A DNA stretch of 64,000 nt from assembly GCF_002970975.1 (NCBI RefSeq), contig NZ_PNFA01000017.1:19187-83186 (forward strand), read 5' to 3'. This DNA is from Microbacterium halophytorum (GTDB taxonomy: Bacteria; Actinomycetota; Actinomycetes; Actinomycetales; Microbacteriaceae). Positions 9,638-18,455 of the stretch are shown in pieces (position 1 is the first letter of the stretch; each line of letters begins with the position of its first letter). Under the pieces are notes generated by a model. The model made no database searches and was not told where the DNA came from. It worked only from the letters and a program-made list of their open reading frames with translations. The position numbers and the translations under genes were made by a program.

Positions 9638-11550
9638 CGCCTCAGCCCGTATCAGACGCGTCGGCGACCGCACCGCTCGCGGGCGGCGGCTCGTCGACGC
9701 TCGCCGACGGCGAGTGGCACCGGCTGCACCCGCTCACGCCGCTGTTCCGCGGCGGCATCGCGCTCGTCATCATCGTCGGCGTCATCGTCGCGAACCTTCG
9801 CGACAGGCTCATCGCCTGGTTCGTGGCCATCTTCGACGGCAACGCCGGCATCGACGTCGAGTACGAGAACGGCGACCCCGTCGGCTGGGCGATCGACTGG
9901 ACCCTCGCGAACAACTTCGTGCTGATCGCGATGCTCGGCGTGCTCCTCGTCGTCGCGATCATCTGCGGGCTGTTCTGGCTGAGCTGGCGCCGGCACGAGT
10001 TCCGGATCACGGACGACCACGTCGAGATCCGGCGCGGTGTCGTCTTCCGCACGCAGCGGCGCGCGCCGCTCGACCGCGTGCAGGGCGTGAACCTCACGCG
10101 CCCGTTCGTCGGGCGGCTCGTCGGCATCGCCAAGCTCGAGGTCGACGGCGCGGGCACCGACGCGAACGTGCCGCTCGAGTACCTCGGAACGGCACGTGCG
10201 GAGGAGGTGCGGGCCGACATCCTGCGCCTCGCATCGGGCGTCAGGGCCGCGCGGGCAGAGGCGCGCGCCGCGAAGCAGGCGCCGGCGGAGGGCCGCGGCG
10301 CCGTGAGCGCGACCGTCAGCGCCGGCGTGCAGGGCCTGATCGACGGCGTCGACACCGCCGACGTCGCGCCCGAGAGCCTCGTGAAGCTGCCGACGGGCCG
10401 CATCATCGGAGCGCAGCTGCTCGACATCGCCGGGTGGGTCGTGATGTTCGGCATCATCTGGTTGGCGGTGCTCATCGGCCTCATCCCGGTCGCGACGGGG
10501 AACGAGGACGGCGCGGGCGAGGGCTTCCTCATCCTCGGCTCGGTCGGGCTCGTCACGGCGATCTCGTTCGGCATCGCGATCGTCGCCATCCTGTGGGCGA
10601 AGGTCTCGAAGGCGCTCCGCTACTCGATCGCGGACACCCCGAACGGCGTGCGCGTCACCTACGGCCTCACGACCACGACGACGCAGACGATCCCGCCCGG
10701 CCGCATCCACGCGCTCGAGATCACGCAGCCTCTGTTCTGGCGACCGTTCGGCTGGTGGCACATCCGCGTCAACCGCGTCTCGGGCAAGAGCGCGAGCCAG
10801 CAGCAGTCGGGGCAGGCGCAGCAGTTCTCGCAGGTGCTGCCCGTCGGCACGCGCGCCGACGTCGAGCGCGTGCTGCGGGTCTGCCTGCCCCACCTGCCGG
10901 TCGCCGACCTTCCGCTGCTGATCGACAACGGCATGTTCGGGCCCGTCGAGGGTGCCGACGACCCGTATCGCACGATGGCCCGCCGCGGCTGGTGGCGGCG
11001 GCCGGTCTCGTTCCGCCGGCACGGCTTCGCCGTCAGCGACTACGGCCTGTTCCTGCGCCGCGGCGTCGTCTGGCGCAAGCAGGCGGTGTTCCCGCTCGCC
11101 CGCCTGCAGGGGCTGTCGATCGCGCAGGGGCCGATCGACCGGATGCAGAAGGTCGCGTGGGCGCAGGCCCACGCCGTCGCGGGCGTGATTTCGGGTCAGT
11201 TCGTCGGCATGGAGCGCGACGACGCGACCGAGCTGCTCGAGCGGGTGCGCCGCGCGGCGGTCGCGGCGGCGGCGAACGACCCCGCACACCGCTGGGGCAC
11301 GGCGGAGCCCGTGCCGGGGACGGTCTCGGCGCTGCCGGCGATGGCACCGGCCGGTGCTCCCGGGGCCGCGGCGCACGCTCCCGGCGGGCCGCCGTACGTC
11401 GGGCCAGCGGGGCACGACGCGCAGGCCGTCGCCGCGCAGCGAACGGCCGGTTCCGCGCCCGATGCCGCCGCTCCGCCGGCGACGGCGCCCGAGGCGCGGG
11501 GCGCATCGCCGTCGCCGGATCGGGAGCCGCCGACGGAGGCGTCCGCGTGA
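9634..11550 (+). CDS. Multi-PH-domain membrane protein (YdbT-like)
   Basis: Large membrane protein of 638 aa with repeated bPH2 modules, each after membrane segments: first RITDDHVEIRRGVVFRTQRRAPLDRVQG, a second with the GVRVTYGLTTTTTQTIPPGRIHAL pattern, and a third with YGLFLRRGVVWRKQAVFPLARLQG. The C-terminal ~100 residues are Ala/Pro/Gly-rich and low complexity. The GTG at 9634 overlaps the previous stop (GTGA); the frame is open further upstream, but that region is the coding sequence of the previous gene read in another frame. It probably forms a complex with its neighbour. Function unknown. Confidence 0.85.
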   Translation: MTPQPVSDASATAPLAGGGSSTLADGEWHRLHPLTPLFRGGIALVIIVGVIVANLRDRLIAWFVAIFDGNAGIDVEYENGDPVGWAIDWTLANNFVLIAMLGVLLVVAIICGLFWLSWRRHEFRITDDHVEIRRGVVFRTQRRAPLDRVQGVNLTRPFVGRLVGIAKLEVDGAGTDANVPLEYLGTARAEEVRADILRLASGVRAARAEARAAKQAPAEGRGAVSATVSAGVQGLIDGVDTADVAPESLVKLPTGRIIGAQLLDIAGWVVMFGIIWLAVLIGLIPVATGNEDGAGEGFLILGSVGLVTAISFGIAIVAILWAKVSKALRYSIADTPNGVRVTYGLTTTTTQTIPPGRIHALEITQPLFWRPFGWWHIRVNRVSGKSASQQQSGQAQQFSQVLPVGTRADVERVLRVCLPHLPVADLPLLIDNGMFGPVEGADDPYRTMARRGWWRRPVSFRRHGFAVSDYGLFLRRGVVWRKQAVFPLARLQGLSIAQGPIDRMQKVAWAQAHAVAGVISGQFVGMERDDATELLERVRRAAVAAAANDPAHRWGTAEPVPGTVSALPAMAPAGAPGAAAHAPGGPPYVGPAGHDAQAVAAQRTAGSAPDAAAPPATAPEARGASPSPDREPPTEASA

Positions 11551-12257
11551 TGCGCGATGGGCGGCTCGGCGTCGGAGTGATCGGCTCGGGCCGCGTCGGC
11601 CCCGTGCTGGCGGCCGCTCTTGCGGGCGCGGGGCACGCACTGACCGCCCGGACGCCGGCGACCGACGACGACCGCGCGGCGGCGGTGCTGCCGGGGATGC
11701 CGGTGCTCGATGCTCCCGAAGTGCTCCGCCGCAGCGAGCTCGTCCTCCTCACGGTGCCGAGCGCCGAGCTGGCTGCGACCGTGCGCGGCCTGGCGGAGGC
11801 AGGGCACTTCCAGATGGGACAGCTCGTTCTGCACACGGACCCGGCCAACGGCATCGAGGTGCTTCGGCCGGCGGTCGAGAGGGGCGCGATCCCGCTCGCC
11901 GTCCATCCGGCGATGTCGTTCACAGGCACGCGCATCGACCTGCGCCAGCTCGCGGCCGCGTTCGCCGGCGTCACGGCGCCGGCACCCGTCCTGCCGATCG
12001 CGCAGGCCCTCGCCGTCGAGATGGGGTGCGAGCCCGTCGTGATCGCGGAGGGCGACAGGCCCGACTACGCCGAGGCGATCGCGACGGCGTCGGAGTTCTC
12101 CCGCCAGATCGTGCGGCAGTCCACGGGGCTCCTGCGCGGGATCGGGGTCGACAATCCCGGCGGGTTCCTGTCGGCGCTCGTGCGCTCGACGGTCGACCAG
12201 GCGCTCGCCGACGCGACGCCCGCCGTGCCCGACCTGCCGGAGTTCCCCGACGCCTGA
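11550..12257 (+). CDS. Rossmann-fold / DUF2520 family protein (copy 1)
   Basis: Protein of 235 aa. It opens with a dinucleotide-binding Rossmann motif (VGVIGSGRVGPVLAAAL) and continues as a ketopantoate-reductase-like fold with a helical C-terminal half (DUF2520), including HPAMSFTG. In actinobacteria this gene usually sits between the folate genes and panC; here lysS follows directly and panC/panD are absent. A second member lies beside panC at 61368-62105. It may be a reductase in pantothenate or folate metabolism, but this is not proven. The start overlaps the upstream stop by one base. Confidence 0.82.
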   Translation: MRDGRLGVGVIGSGRVGPVLAAALAGAGHALTARTPATDDDRAAAVLPGMPVLDAPEVLRRSELVLLTVPSAELAATVRGLAEAGHFQMGQLVLHTDPANGIEVLRPAVERGAIPLAVHPAMSFTGTRIDLRQLAAAFAGVTAPAPVLPIAQALAVEMGCEPVVIAEGDRPDYAEAIATASEFSRQIVRQSTGLLRGIGVDNPGGFLSALVRSTVDQALADATPAVPDLPEFPDA

Positions 12258-12271
12258 GGCCGCGGACCGCC

Positions 12272-12344
12272 CGCCGCGCGGGCCCGACGCGGCCTCCCCG
12301 GCTTGCCTGTGCCTGGGTGCCGGCGCCGCGCGGGCCCGACGCGG
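12272..12344. repeat. Pair of 21-bp direct repeats in the lysS leader
   Basis: A 21-bp GC-rich sequence occurs at 12272-12292 and again, identical, at 12324-12344, between the DUF2520 stop and the lysS promoter. Each copy contains a CGCGCGGGCCCGACGCG-like self-complementary core. Function unknown; possibly tandem attenuating hairpins. Confidence 0.6.
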
Positions 12345-12455
12345 TGCGAGGGGCGGGCGCCCAGCGCCGGCGTCATAGACTGGGGGAGCCTGTGCGGCGC
12401 GCCCGATCGGCCGCGCCGCGACTTCCGCCCGCGAACCGCACCGAGGACTACGCGC

Positions 12456-13991
12456 ATGCCTGAGACTCCCGCCGAGAACGCCGCAGCGACGCCCGACGAG
12501 GACATCGTCGAGCAGAAGGCCGTGCGCCTCGCGAAGCGCGAGAAGCTCGTCGCGGAGCGCGAGTCGCCCGCGGGCGGCGCCTACCCCGTCTCGCTCGCGG
12601 TGACGGCGACGATCGCCGAGCTGCGGGCCCAGTACGGCGAGGGCGGCCCCGACGCGCTCGAGGCCGGAGCGGAGACGGGTCGCACCGTCGGTGTCGCCGG
12701 CCGCATCGTGTTCAGCCGCAACACCGGCAAGCTCTGCTTCGCGGCGCTGCAGGCCGGCGACGGATCGCGCATCCAGGCGATGGTCTCGCAGGCGAAGGTC
12801 GGCGAGGACGCGCTCGCCGCGTGGAAGGAGATCGTCGACCTCGGCGACCACGTGTTCGTCTCGGGCGAGGTGATCTCGAGCCGCCGAGGCGAGCTGTCGA
12901 TCATGGTCGACGAGTGGCAGATGGCGTCGAAGGCCGTCCTGCCGCTGCCGAACCTGCACAACGAGCTGAACGAAGAGACCCGGGTGCGCCAGCGCTACCT
13001 CGATCTCATCGTGCGCGAGCAGGCCAGGGCCAACGTCGTCGCACGCGCGAAGACGAACCAGTCGCTGCGCGAGACCTTCGTGAAGCACGGCTTCACCGAG
13101 GTCGAGACACCGATGCTGCAGGTGCAGCCGGGCGGCGCCACGGCTCGGCCGTTCATTACGCACTCGAACGCCTTCGACACCGAGCTGTTCATGCGCATCG
13201 CGCCCGAGCTCTACCTCAAGCGCGCCGTCGTCGGCGGCATCGACCGGGTGTTCGAGATCAACCGCAACTTCCGCAACGAGGGCGCCGACTCGACGCACAG
13301 CCCGGAGTTCGCGATGCTCGAGGCGTACCAGGCATACAGCGACTACAACGGCATCGCCGACCTCACGCAGGAGCTGATCCAGAGCGCCGCGGTCGCGGTC
13401 GCCGGATCGACCACCGTCACGTGGGCCGACGGCACCGAGTTCGACCTCGGCGGCGACTGGGACCGGGTCTCGATGTACCCGTCGCTCTCGGAGGCCGCCG
13501 GCGTCGAGATCACGCCCGAGACCCCGATGGCCGACCTGCTGTCGCTCGCCGAGCGCTCGGGCGTCGAGGTGCCGCCGCACGCGACGCACGGCAAGCTCGT
13601 CGAGGAGCTGTGGGAGCACTTCGTGAAGACGGGTCTCGAACGCCCGACCTTCGTGATGGACTTCCCCGTCGACACGAGCCCGCTCGTGCGCGAGCACCGC
13701 TCGATCCCCGGCGTCGTGGAGAAGTGGGACCTGTACGTGCGCGGCTTCGAGCTCGCCACCGGCTACTCCGAGCTGGTCGATCCCGTCATCCAGCGGGAGC
13801 GCTTCGTGGAGCAGGCGGCGCTGGCCGACCGCGGCGACGACGAGGCGATGCGCATCGACGAGGACTTCCTGAGCGCCCTCGAGCACGGCATGCCCCCGAC
13901 GGGCGGCATGGGCATGGGCATCGACCGCCTCCTCATGGCGATCACGGGCCTGGGCATCCGCGAGACGATCCTCTTCCCGCTCGTCAAGTAG
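12456..13991 (+). CDS. lysS: Lysine--tRNA ligase, class II
   Basis: Charges tRNA-Lys with lysine; 511 aa. An N-terminal OB-fold anticodon-binding domain (about residues 60-165, with GRIVFSRNTGKLCF) is followed by the class II catalytic core: motif 2 around NFRNEGADSTHSPEF and motif 3 GMGMGIDRLLMAI. The start ATG was placed at the MPETPAEN residues; a TAGACT -10-like element about 80 nt upstream gives a long leader. Location after the folate/DUF2520 genes is typical. The last 8 nt overlap the end of the convergent DUF4192 gene. Confidence 0.96.
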   Translation: MPETPAENAAATPDEDIVEQKAVRLAKREKLVAERESPAGGAYPVSLAVTATIAELRAQYGEGGPDALEAGAETGRTVGVAGRIVFSRNTGKLCFAALQAGDGSRIQAMVSQAKVGEDALAAWKEIVDLGDHVFVSGEVISSRRGELSIMVDEWQMASKAVLPLPNLHNELNEETRVRQRYLDLIVREQARANVVARAKTNQSLRETFVKHGFTEVETPMLQVQPGGATARPFITHSNAFDTELFMRIAPELYLKRAVVGGIDRVFEINRNFRNEGADSTHSPEFAMLEAYQAYSDYNGIADLTQELIQSAAVAVAGSTTVTWADGTEFDLGGDWDRVSMYPSLSEAAGVEITPETPMADLLSLAERSGVEVPPHATHGKLVEELWEHFVKTGLERPTFVMDFPVDTSPLVREHRSIPGVVEKWDLYVRGFELATGYSELVDPVIQRERFVEQAALADRGDDEAMRIDEDFLSALEHGMPPTGGMGMGIDRLLMAITGLGIRETILFPLVK

Positions 13992-15150
13992 CGTCGGCCT
14001 CCCGGCCGGGCAGGAACGCCCAGGCGGGGAGCCTGCCGAGCTCGACGAGGCGCAGGATGATCCGAGCCAGCCCGTGCTCGGGCTCCATGCCGCGCGCCCG
14101 CTCGGCGTAGGCGCCCGCGTGCGTCGCGTTGCCCAGCGCCCATGACAGCCAGGCGGCGCTCGCGAGGGCGCCGGCGCGTGCGCGGCCGGGTGCGGCCGCC
14201 GCGACGGCCCTCGCGAGCGCGAGCCCGCGGCGAAGGCGCTCGGGGTCGGGCTTCTCGCCCGCGCCCGTCAGGCGCAGCACGCCGTTCGGCAGCTCGCCCT
14301 GCTCGGCCCCGGTGTCGGGCCGCCAGGCGAACTGCCACGCCAGCACCGTGCGGCCGGTCTCGATGTCGGCGGACCACTGCGTCAGGGCCGCATCGCGCAG
14401 CAGTGGCGTCGAGAGCACGAGCGCGAGGAAGCCCGCGTCGGCCGGGTCGAGCCCCTCCGCATCCCAGTCGAGCGCCTCGTCCAGCAGGCCGGGCAGCGAC
14501 GCCTCGTCGACGGGCCGGGCCCGCGGGCCCGGCGCGCGGTCGGCGGGCGCCGGCGCCGTGCTCGCCGCGGGGTCCGCGAGGCCCGCCCTGCGCAGCAGGA
14601 GCTGGGCGAACGCGTACTCCGAGCGCTCGAGCTCGGCCGCGACGGCGCGGCGGCGGGCCTTGCCCGCGCGCTGGACGGCGGCGCCCTCGTGCTGATCTCG
14701 GTCGAGGCCGCCGCCGGGGCGCAGCTCGATCTCTGCGTGCGGGCGGGGCGCCGCGTCGCCGTACGCGCCCCAGCCGTCGGCCGTGACGAGGTAGGCGCCC
14801 CGCACGCCGAGCCCGCAGGCCTCGGCCCTGTCGAGCACGCGGTCGACGAGGCCCTCGCGGGGCAGCGGGCCGTCGGGCGGCCAGTGCGCGTCGCCGTCGT
14901 ACACGACGACGGCGATCGCGTCGGCGCCCGCCACCTGGCAGGCCATGCCGATGGCGGTCGCGGCGACCTGATCGTCGGCGCCCGGCGTCGGCAGGTCGAG
15001 GCGGAGCGCACCGCGCGCGGTGGTGCCGGCGAGCGGCACGACGACGAGGCTCCGCACGGGCGTGCAGCCGGTCAGCCGCGGAACGGCACGCAGGAAGGCG
15101 GCGGCGTCGCGGATGGGGTGGGTGATCGCGGGGGATGTGAGAGAGGTCAT
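13984..15150 (-). CDS. DUF4192 family protein
   Basis: Protein of about 388 aa of the DUF4192 family, widespread in actinobacteria and of unknown function. The N-terminal PIRDAAAFLRAVPRLTGCTPVRSLVVVPL segment and a C-terminal region ending in tetratricopeptide-like Ala-rich helices (LALARAVAAAAPGRARAGALASAAWLSWALGNATHAG) are typical. The start was placed at the ATG at 15150 because the family begins near MTSLTSPAI; earlier in-frame starts exist at 15213 and 15282. Convergent with lysS, divergent from the small gene at 15300. Confidence 0.75.
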   Translation of the reverse strand: MTSLTSPAITHPIRDAAAFLRAVPRLTGCTPVRSLVVVPLAGTTARGALRLDLPTPGADDQVAATAIGMACQVAGADAIAVVVYDGDAHWPPDGPLPREGLVDRVLDRAEACGLGVRGAYLVTADGWGAYGDAAPRPHAEIELRPGGGLDRDQHEGAAVQRAGKARRRAVAAELERSEYAFAQLLLRRAGLADPAASTAPAPADRAPGPRARPVDEASLPGLLDEALDWDAEGLDPADAGFLALVLSTPLLRDAALTQWSADIETGRTVLAWQFAWRPDTGAEQGELPNGVLRLTGAGEKPDPERLRRGLALARAVAAAAPGRARAGALASAAWLSWALGNATHAGAYAERARGMEPEHGLARIILRLVELGRLPAWAFLPGREADAT

Positions 15151-15287
15151 GCCCCGATCGTCGCGCCGTGGGGCGACGCCCGGTGCCCGCGCGAGGGGGC
15201 TGTGGTCGGTCATGCGCGCAAGTGCGGGGCTGTGAGCGAGGGTCGGTGCCGCCCGGCGTCTCCCAGGCGCCGGATATCGCACGGGGC

Positions 15288-15293
15288 TAGAAT
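15288..15293 (+). promoter_or_regulatory. Leaderless -10 element of the 59-aa gene
   Basis: TAGAAT followed by 6 nt and a GTG at 15300; no ribosome-binding site. Confidence 0.6.
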
Positions 15294-15299
15294 CTCGGC

Positions 15300-15479
15300 G
15301 TGGACAACTACTGGGTCGCCGCCCTCTACTCGATCGCCCCGACGATCGTCCTGGCCGGCGTCTTCTGGTGGATCATGCGCAGCATCCTGCGGATGGATCG
15401 CACCGAGCGGCGCACGTACGCGCGCTACGAGGCGGAGGAGCGCGCTCGCCGCGGGCTCCCGCCCAAGCCCGAGGCCTGA
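15300..15479 (+). CDS. 59-aa single-pass membrane microprotein
   Basis: Short gene encoding a hydrophobic N-terminal helix (NYWVAALYSIAPTIVLAGVF) and a highly charged Arg/Glu-rich C-terminal tail. Support comes from a near-consensus -10 element placed for a leaderless GTG start, actinobacterial codon usage, and position directly before the cardiolipin synthase gene. Layout suggests one membrane segment with a cytoplasmic tail. No function recognised; it might modulate a membrane enzyme such as the neighbouring cardiolipin synthase (speculative). Confidence 0.65.
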   Translation: MDNYWVAALYSIAPTIVLAGVFWWIMRSILRMDRTERRTYARYEAEERARRGLPPKPEA

Positions 15480-15525
15480 GCCGCGGCGGATAGGCTGAAC
15501 CCCAGATCACATCGGGGGGAGGCAC

Positions 15526-17004
15526 GTGCAGACACTGTTCGGATGGCTGTTTCCGATCCTCGACATCCCGTGGCTCGCGACCAGCCTGTGGGTGCTCGAC
15601 ATGGCCATCCGGGTCATGGCGGTCATCGTCGTGCCCCGCAATCGCAAGCCGACGTCGGCGATGGCGTGGCTCCTCGCGATCTTCCTGCTGCCGCTCGCGG
15701 GCGCCTTCCTGTTCATCCTGATCGGAAACCCGCGCCTGCCCGCCCAGAAGCGGCGCATGCAGTCCCAGATCAACGAGTACCTGCGCGAGGCGAACGACAT
15801 CCTCGAGCGCGGCGGGCTGCGGCCGAACGAGCCGGGGTGGTTCACGTCGCTCGTCCGGATGAACCTCGACCTCGGGGCGCTTCCGATCTCGGGCGACAAC
15901 GGCGTGCGGCTGATCTCGGGTTACCAGGACAGCCTCGACGCCATGGCGGAGGCCATCAGGGGTGCGCAGCGCTACGTGCACATCGAGTTCTACATCTTCA
16001 AGTCCGACGAGGCGACGGACGGGGTGTTCCGGGCGCTCGAGGACGCGTGCGCGCGGGGGATCCCCGTGCGCGTCCTGCTCGACCACTGGGCCAACCTGTC
16101 GAAGCCGCGCCATCGGCTCACGCTCAAGCGCCTCTCCGACATGGGGGCGGACTGGCACTTCGCGCTGCCGCTCCAGCCGCTGAAGGGGAAGATGCAGCGG
16201 CCCGACCTGCGCAACCACCGCAAGCTCCTCATCGTCGACGGCGACGTGGCCTTCCTCGGCTCGCAGAACCTCACGCACCGCAGCTACAACGTGCGGGGGA
16301 ACATCCGGCGCGGCCTCAAGTGGGTCGACGCGATGGTGCGGCTGGACGGCCCCGTCGTCTCGAGCGTCGATGCCGTCTTCCTCTCCGACTGGTACGGCGA
16401 GACCGAGGCGGTGCCCGACATCGACCTGCGGGAGATGAACTCCGGCTCCGGCGACCTCGACTGCCAGGTCGTCCCGTCGGGGCCCGGCTTCGAGACGGAG
16501 AACAACCTGCGCCTGTTCCTCGCGCTGATCTACGCGGCCGAGCGGAAGGTCGTGATGGTCAGCCCGTACTTCGTGCCGAACGAGGCGATGACGTCCGCCG
16601 TCGAGATCGCGTGCAGCCGCGGCGTCGAGGTGGAGCTGTTCGTCTCGGAGGTCGGCGACCAGGCTCTCGTCTACCACGCGCAGCGCAGCTATTACGAGTC
16701 GCTGCTGGAGGCGGGCGTGCGGATCTGGCTGTACAAGGCGCCGTACATCCTGCACACCAAGAGCCTGTCGATCGACGACGAGGTCGCCGTGATCGGCTCG
16801 AGCAATATGGACGAGCGCTCGTTCGGCCTCAACTTCGAGGTCTCGCTGCTGGTGCGGGGCGAGGAGTTCGTCTCCGAGCTGCGCGAGGTCGAGGCCGGCT
16901 ACCGCGCGAACAGCCGCGAGCTCACCCTCGAGGAATGGCGGAAGCAACCGCTGCGCTCGACCGTCCTCGACAACCTCGCGCGCCTGACCTCGGCCCTGCA
17001 GTAG
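15526..17004 (+). CDS. cls: Cardiolipin synthase (phospholipase D superfamily)
   Basis: Membrane enzyme of 492 aa that makes cardiolipin by phosphatidyl transfer. Two N-terminal transmembrane segments (about residues 22-38 and 43-66, with VPRNRKPTSAMAWLL between) precede two phospholipase-D catalytic domains, each with an HKD motif: NHRKLLIVDGD near residue 227 and HTKSLSIDDE near 408, followed by GSSNMDERSF. The GTG start has a strong GGGGGGAGG site 4 nt upstream, and a TAGGCT -10-like element lies about 30 nt before it. Some actinobacteria use a CDP-alcohol-type synthase instead; this is the PLD type. Confidence 0.94.
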   Translation: MQTLFGWLFPILDIPWLATSLWVLDMAIRVMAVIVVPRNRKPTSAMAWLLAIFLLPLAGAFLFILIGNPRLPAQKRRMQSQINEYLREANDILERGGLRPNEPGWFTSLVRMNLDLGALPISGDNGVRLISGYQDSLDAMAEAIRGAQRYVHIEFYIFKSDEATDGVFRALEDACARGIPVRVLLDHWANLSKPRHRLTLKRLSDMGADWHFALPLQPLKGKMQRPDLRNHRKLLIVDGDVAFLGSQNLTHRSYNVRGNIRRGLKWVDAMVRLDGPVVSSVDAVFLSDWYGETEAVPDIDLREMNSGSGDLDCQVVPSGPGFETENNLRLFLALIYAAERKVVMVSPYFVPNEAMTSAVEIACSRGVEVELFVSEVGDQALVYHAQRSYYESLLEAGVRIWLYKAPYILHTKSLSIDDEVAVIGSSNMDERSFGLNFEVSLLVRGEEFVSELREVEAGYRANSRELTLEEWRKQPLRSTVLDNLARLTSALQ

Positions 17005-17206
17005 GGGTCACCCGGCCGCCGGAGTCCAACGGCACAGCGCAGTCGGCTCTTGGCATGCGGGTCGGGTCGGCCGCCGGGTTCCGGGGGCTGTGGAGCTGCG
17101 GCGCTGCGGTTCGACTGCATTGTGCCCGTCGGCCGGTGCGGTGTGCCTGGCCGGTGGCGTCGGGGTCGGCCGACCCCCGACCGCGTGGGCGGCGGGGTGG
17201 CGGTGC

Positions 17207-18253
17207 CTAAGCCGGTGACCCCGCGGGCGCGAGCCGGTGCCCGTGCGGCACCGTGACGAGGAGGCCGCCGGGGTGGATCGTGGCGTAGAAGCGGGTCGCC
17301 TCGCCGAGTTCGTCGCCGTCGAGCTGCACCGGTCGTGGTTCCGGCACGGCGATCTCGATGCCGAAGCCCGTCAAGTAGCGCACGGCGGTGTTGCGGTGGC
17401 TCTCGGCCAGGCGCAGACCGGCGCGGAACCGGCGGAGCACCGAGTTGTCCCACCACACCTTCCGCCACACGCCGACCCAGCCCAGCGGGCCGGACGGCTG
17501 GATGAGCGCGACGTCGAGCAGGCCGTCCGCGAACGACGCCGTCGGGAACAGTTCGATGCCGGCGGGCAGCGCGCCGCAGTTCGCGACGAGGATGCTCTGC
17601 ACCTTCGCCGAGTGCAGGCGCGTCTGCGTCTTGCGATCATCCGGCTCGGGATCCCGCCCGCCGGCGCCCAGCAGCTGGTAGACGATGCGGAACGGCTTCG
17701 CATTCGGCAGTGACCGCGCGGCGCCGTCGACGTAGGCGACCCAGCCCATCCGCTTCTTGAGCTTCGCGCTCGTATTCGCGATCATCGCCGCGTCGAGCCC
17801 CATCCCGGCCATGACGACGAAGCCGTGCTCCTCCGTCGACCCGTCGGCGCGGCGCAGCTTCGCGATGCCGACGTCGATCGGTGTGGCGGCGCCGTCGAAG
17901 GCCGCCCGGATCATGTCCTCCGGGTCGACGAGCGGCAGCCGGATGTTCCTGGCCAGCAGATTGCCGGTTCCGGAGGGGACGATCGTCAGCTCCACGCCGG
18001 AGCCGTCCATCACCTCGGCGACGGCCCGCACGGTGCCGTCGCCGCCGGCGACGAACACCTTCGCGGCGCCGGCGTCGAGCGCCCGCCGCGCGAGCCCCTG
18101 GCCGGGGTCGTCGATCGTCGTCTCCAGGATGAGCGGATCCGCCCATCCGGCGGCGGCGCAGTGCTCGGCGAGCAGGGCGGCCAGGTGTCGTGCGTCGACC
18201 TTGATCGGGTTCACGATCAGGGCGGCCAGACCCACGGCATCGCTGTGCTCCAT
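17207..18253 (-). CDS. Diacylglycerol kinase family lipid kinase
   Basis: Lipid kinase of 348 aa of the YegS/BmrU/DgkB superfamily, phosphorylating diacylglycerol or a related lipid with ATP. The nucleotide-binding motif GGDGTV lies near residue 69, followed by PSGTGNLLARN, both diagnostic. The central GFVVMAGMGLDAAMI and C-terminal LDGDELGEA-type segment (VQLDGDELGEATRFY) also match. A TAATGT element 6 nt before the ATG indicates a leaderless transcript divergent from serS. The 200 bp between it and cls on the left show no gene. Confidence 0.92.
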   Translation of the reverse strand: MEHSDAVGLAALIVNPIKVDARHLAALLAEHCAAAGWADPLILETTIDDPGQGLARRALDAGAAKVFVAGGDGTVRAVAEVMDGSGVELTIVPSGTGNLLARNIRLPLVDPEDMIRAAFDGAATPIDVGIAKLRRADGSTEEHGFVVMAGMGLDAAMIANTSAKLKKRMGWVAYVDGAARSLPNAKPFRIVYQLLGAGGRDPEPDDRKTQTRLHSAKVQSILVANCGALPAGIELFPTASFADGLLDVALIQPSGPLGWVGVWRKVWWDNSVLRRFRAGLRLAESHRNTAVRYLTGFGIEIAVPEPRPVQLDGDELGEATRFYATIHPGGLLVTVPHGHRLAPAGSPA

Positions 18254-18259
18254 GCCGCC

Positions 18260-18265
18260 ACATTA
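18260..18265 (-). promoter_or_regulatory. Leaderless -10 element of the lipid kinase gene
   Basis: TAATGT on the minus strand, 6 nt before the ATG at 18253. Confidence 0.55.
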
Positions 18266-18443
18266 GCCGCACGGGGAGGGCCGGGCGCGCCGTGCCTCCG
18301 CACCGAGCGCGGGCGTGCGGCCGGGCTCGGTGCGTCGGCACGCGGGAGCTCGTTCGGGGCTTCCGACGCACGCCTGTCGGCGTCGTCGCTCGGGCGTGCG
18401 GCGGGCGGATCAGCGGGCCGGGCGCGCCGGAGCGCACACCGCC

Positions 18444-18449
18444 TAGACT
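18444..18449 (+). promoter_or_regulatory. Leaderless -10 element of serS
   Basis: TAGACT, then 6 nt, then the GTG at 18456. Confidence 0.6.
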
Positions 18450-18455
18450 TGCACC

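Noticed and set aside
11196..13886. 896-aa open frame opposite the PH, DUF2520 and lysS genes
   Set aside because: Antisense artefact of GC-rich codons; crosses three well-supported genes.
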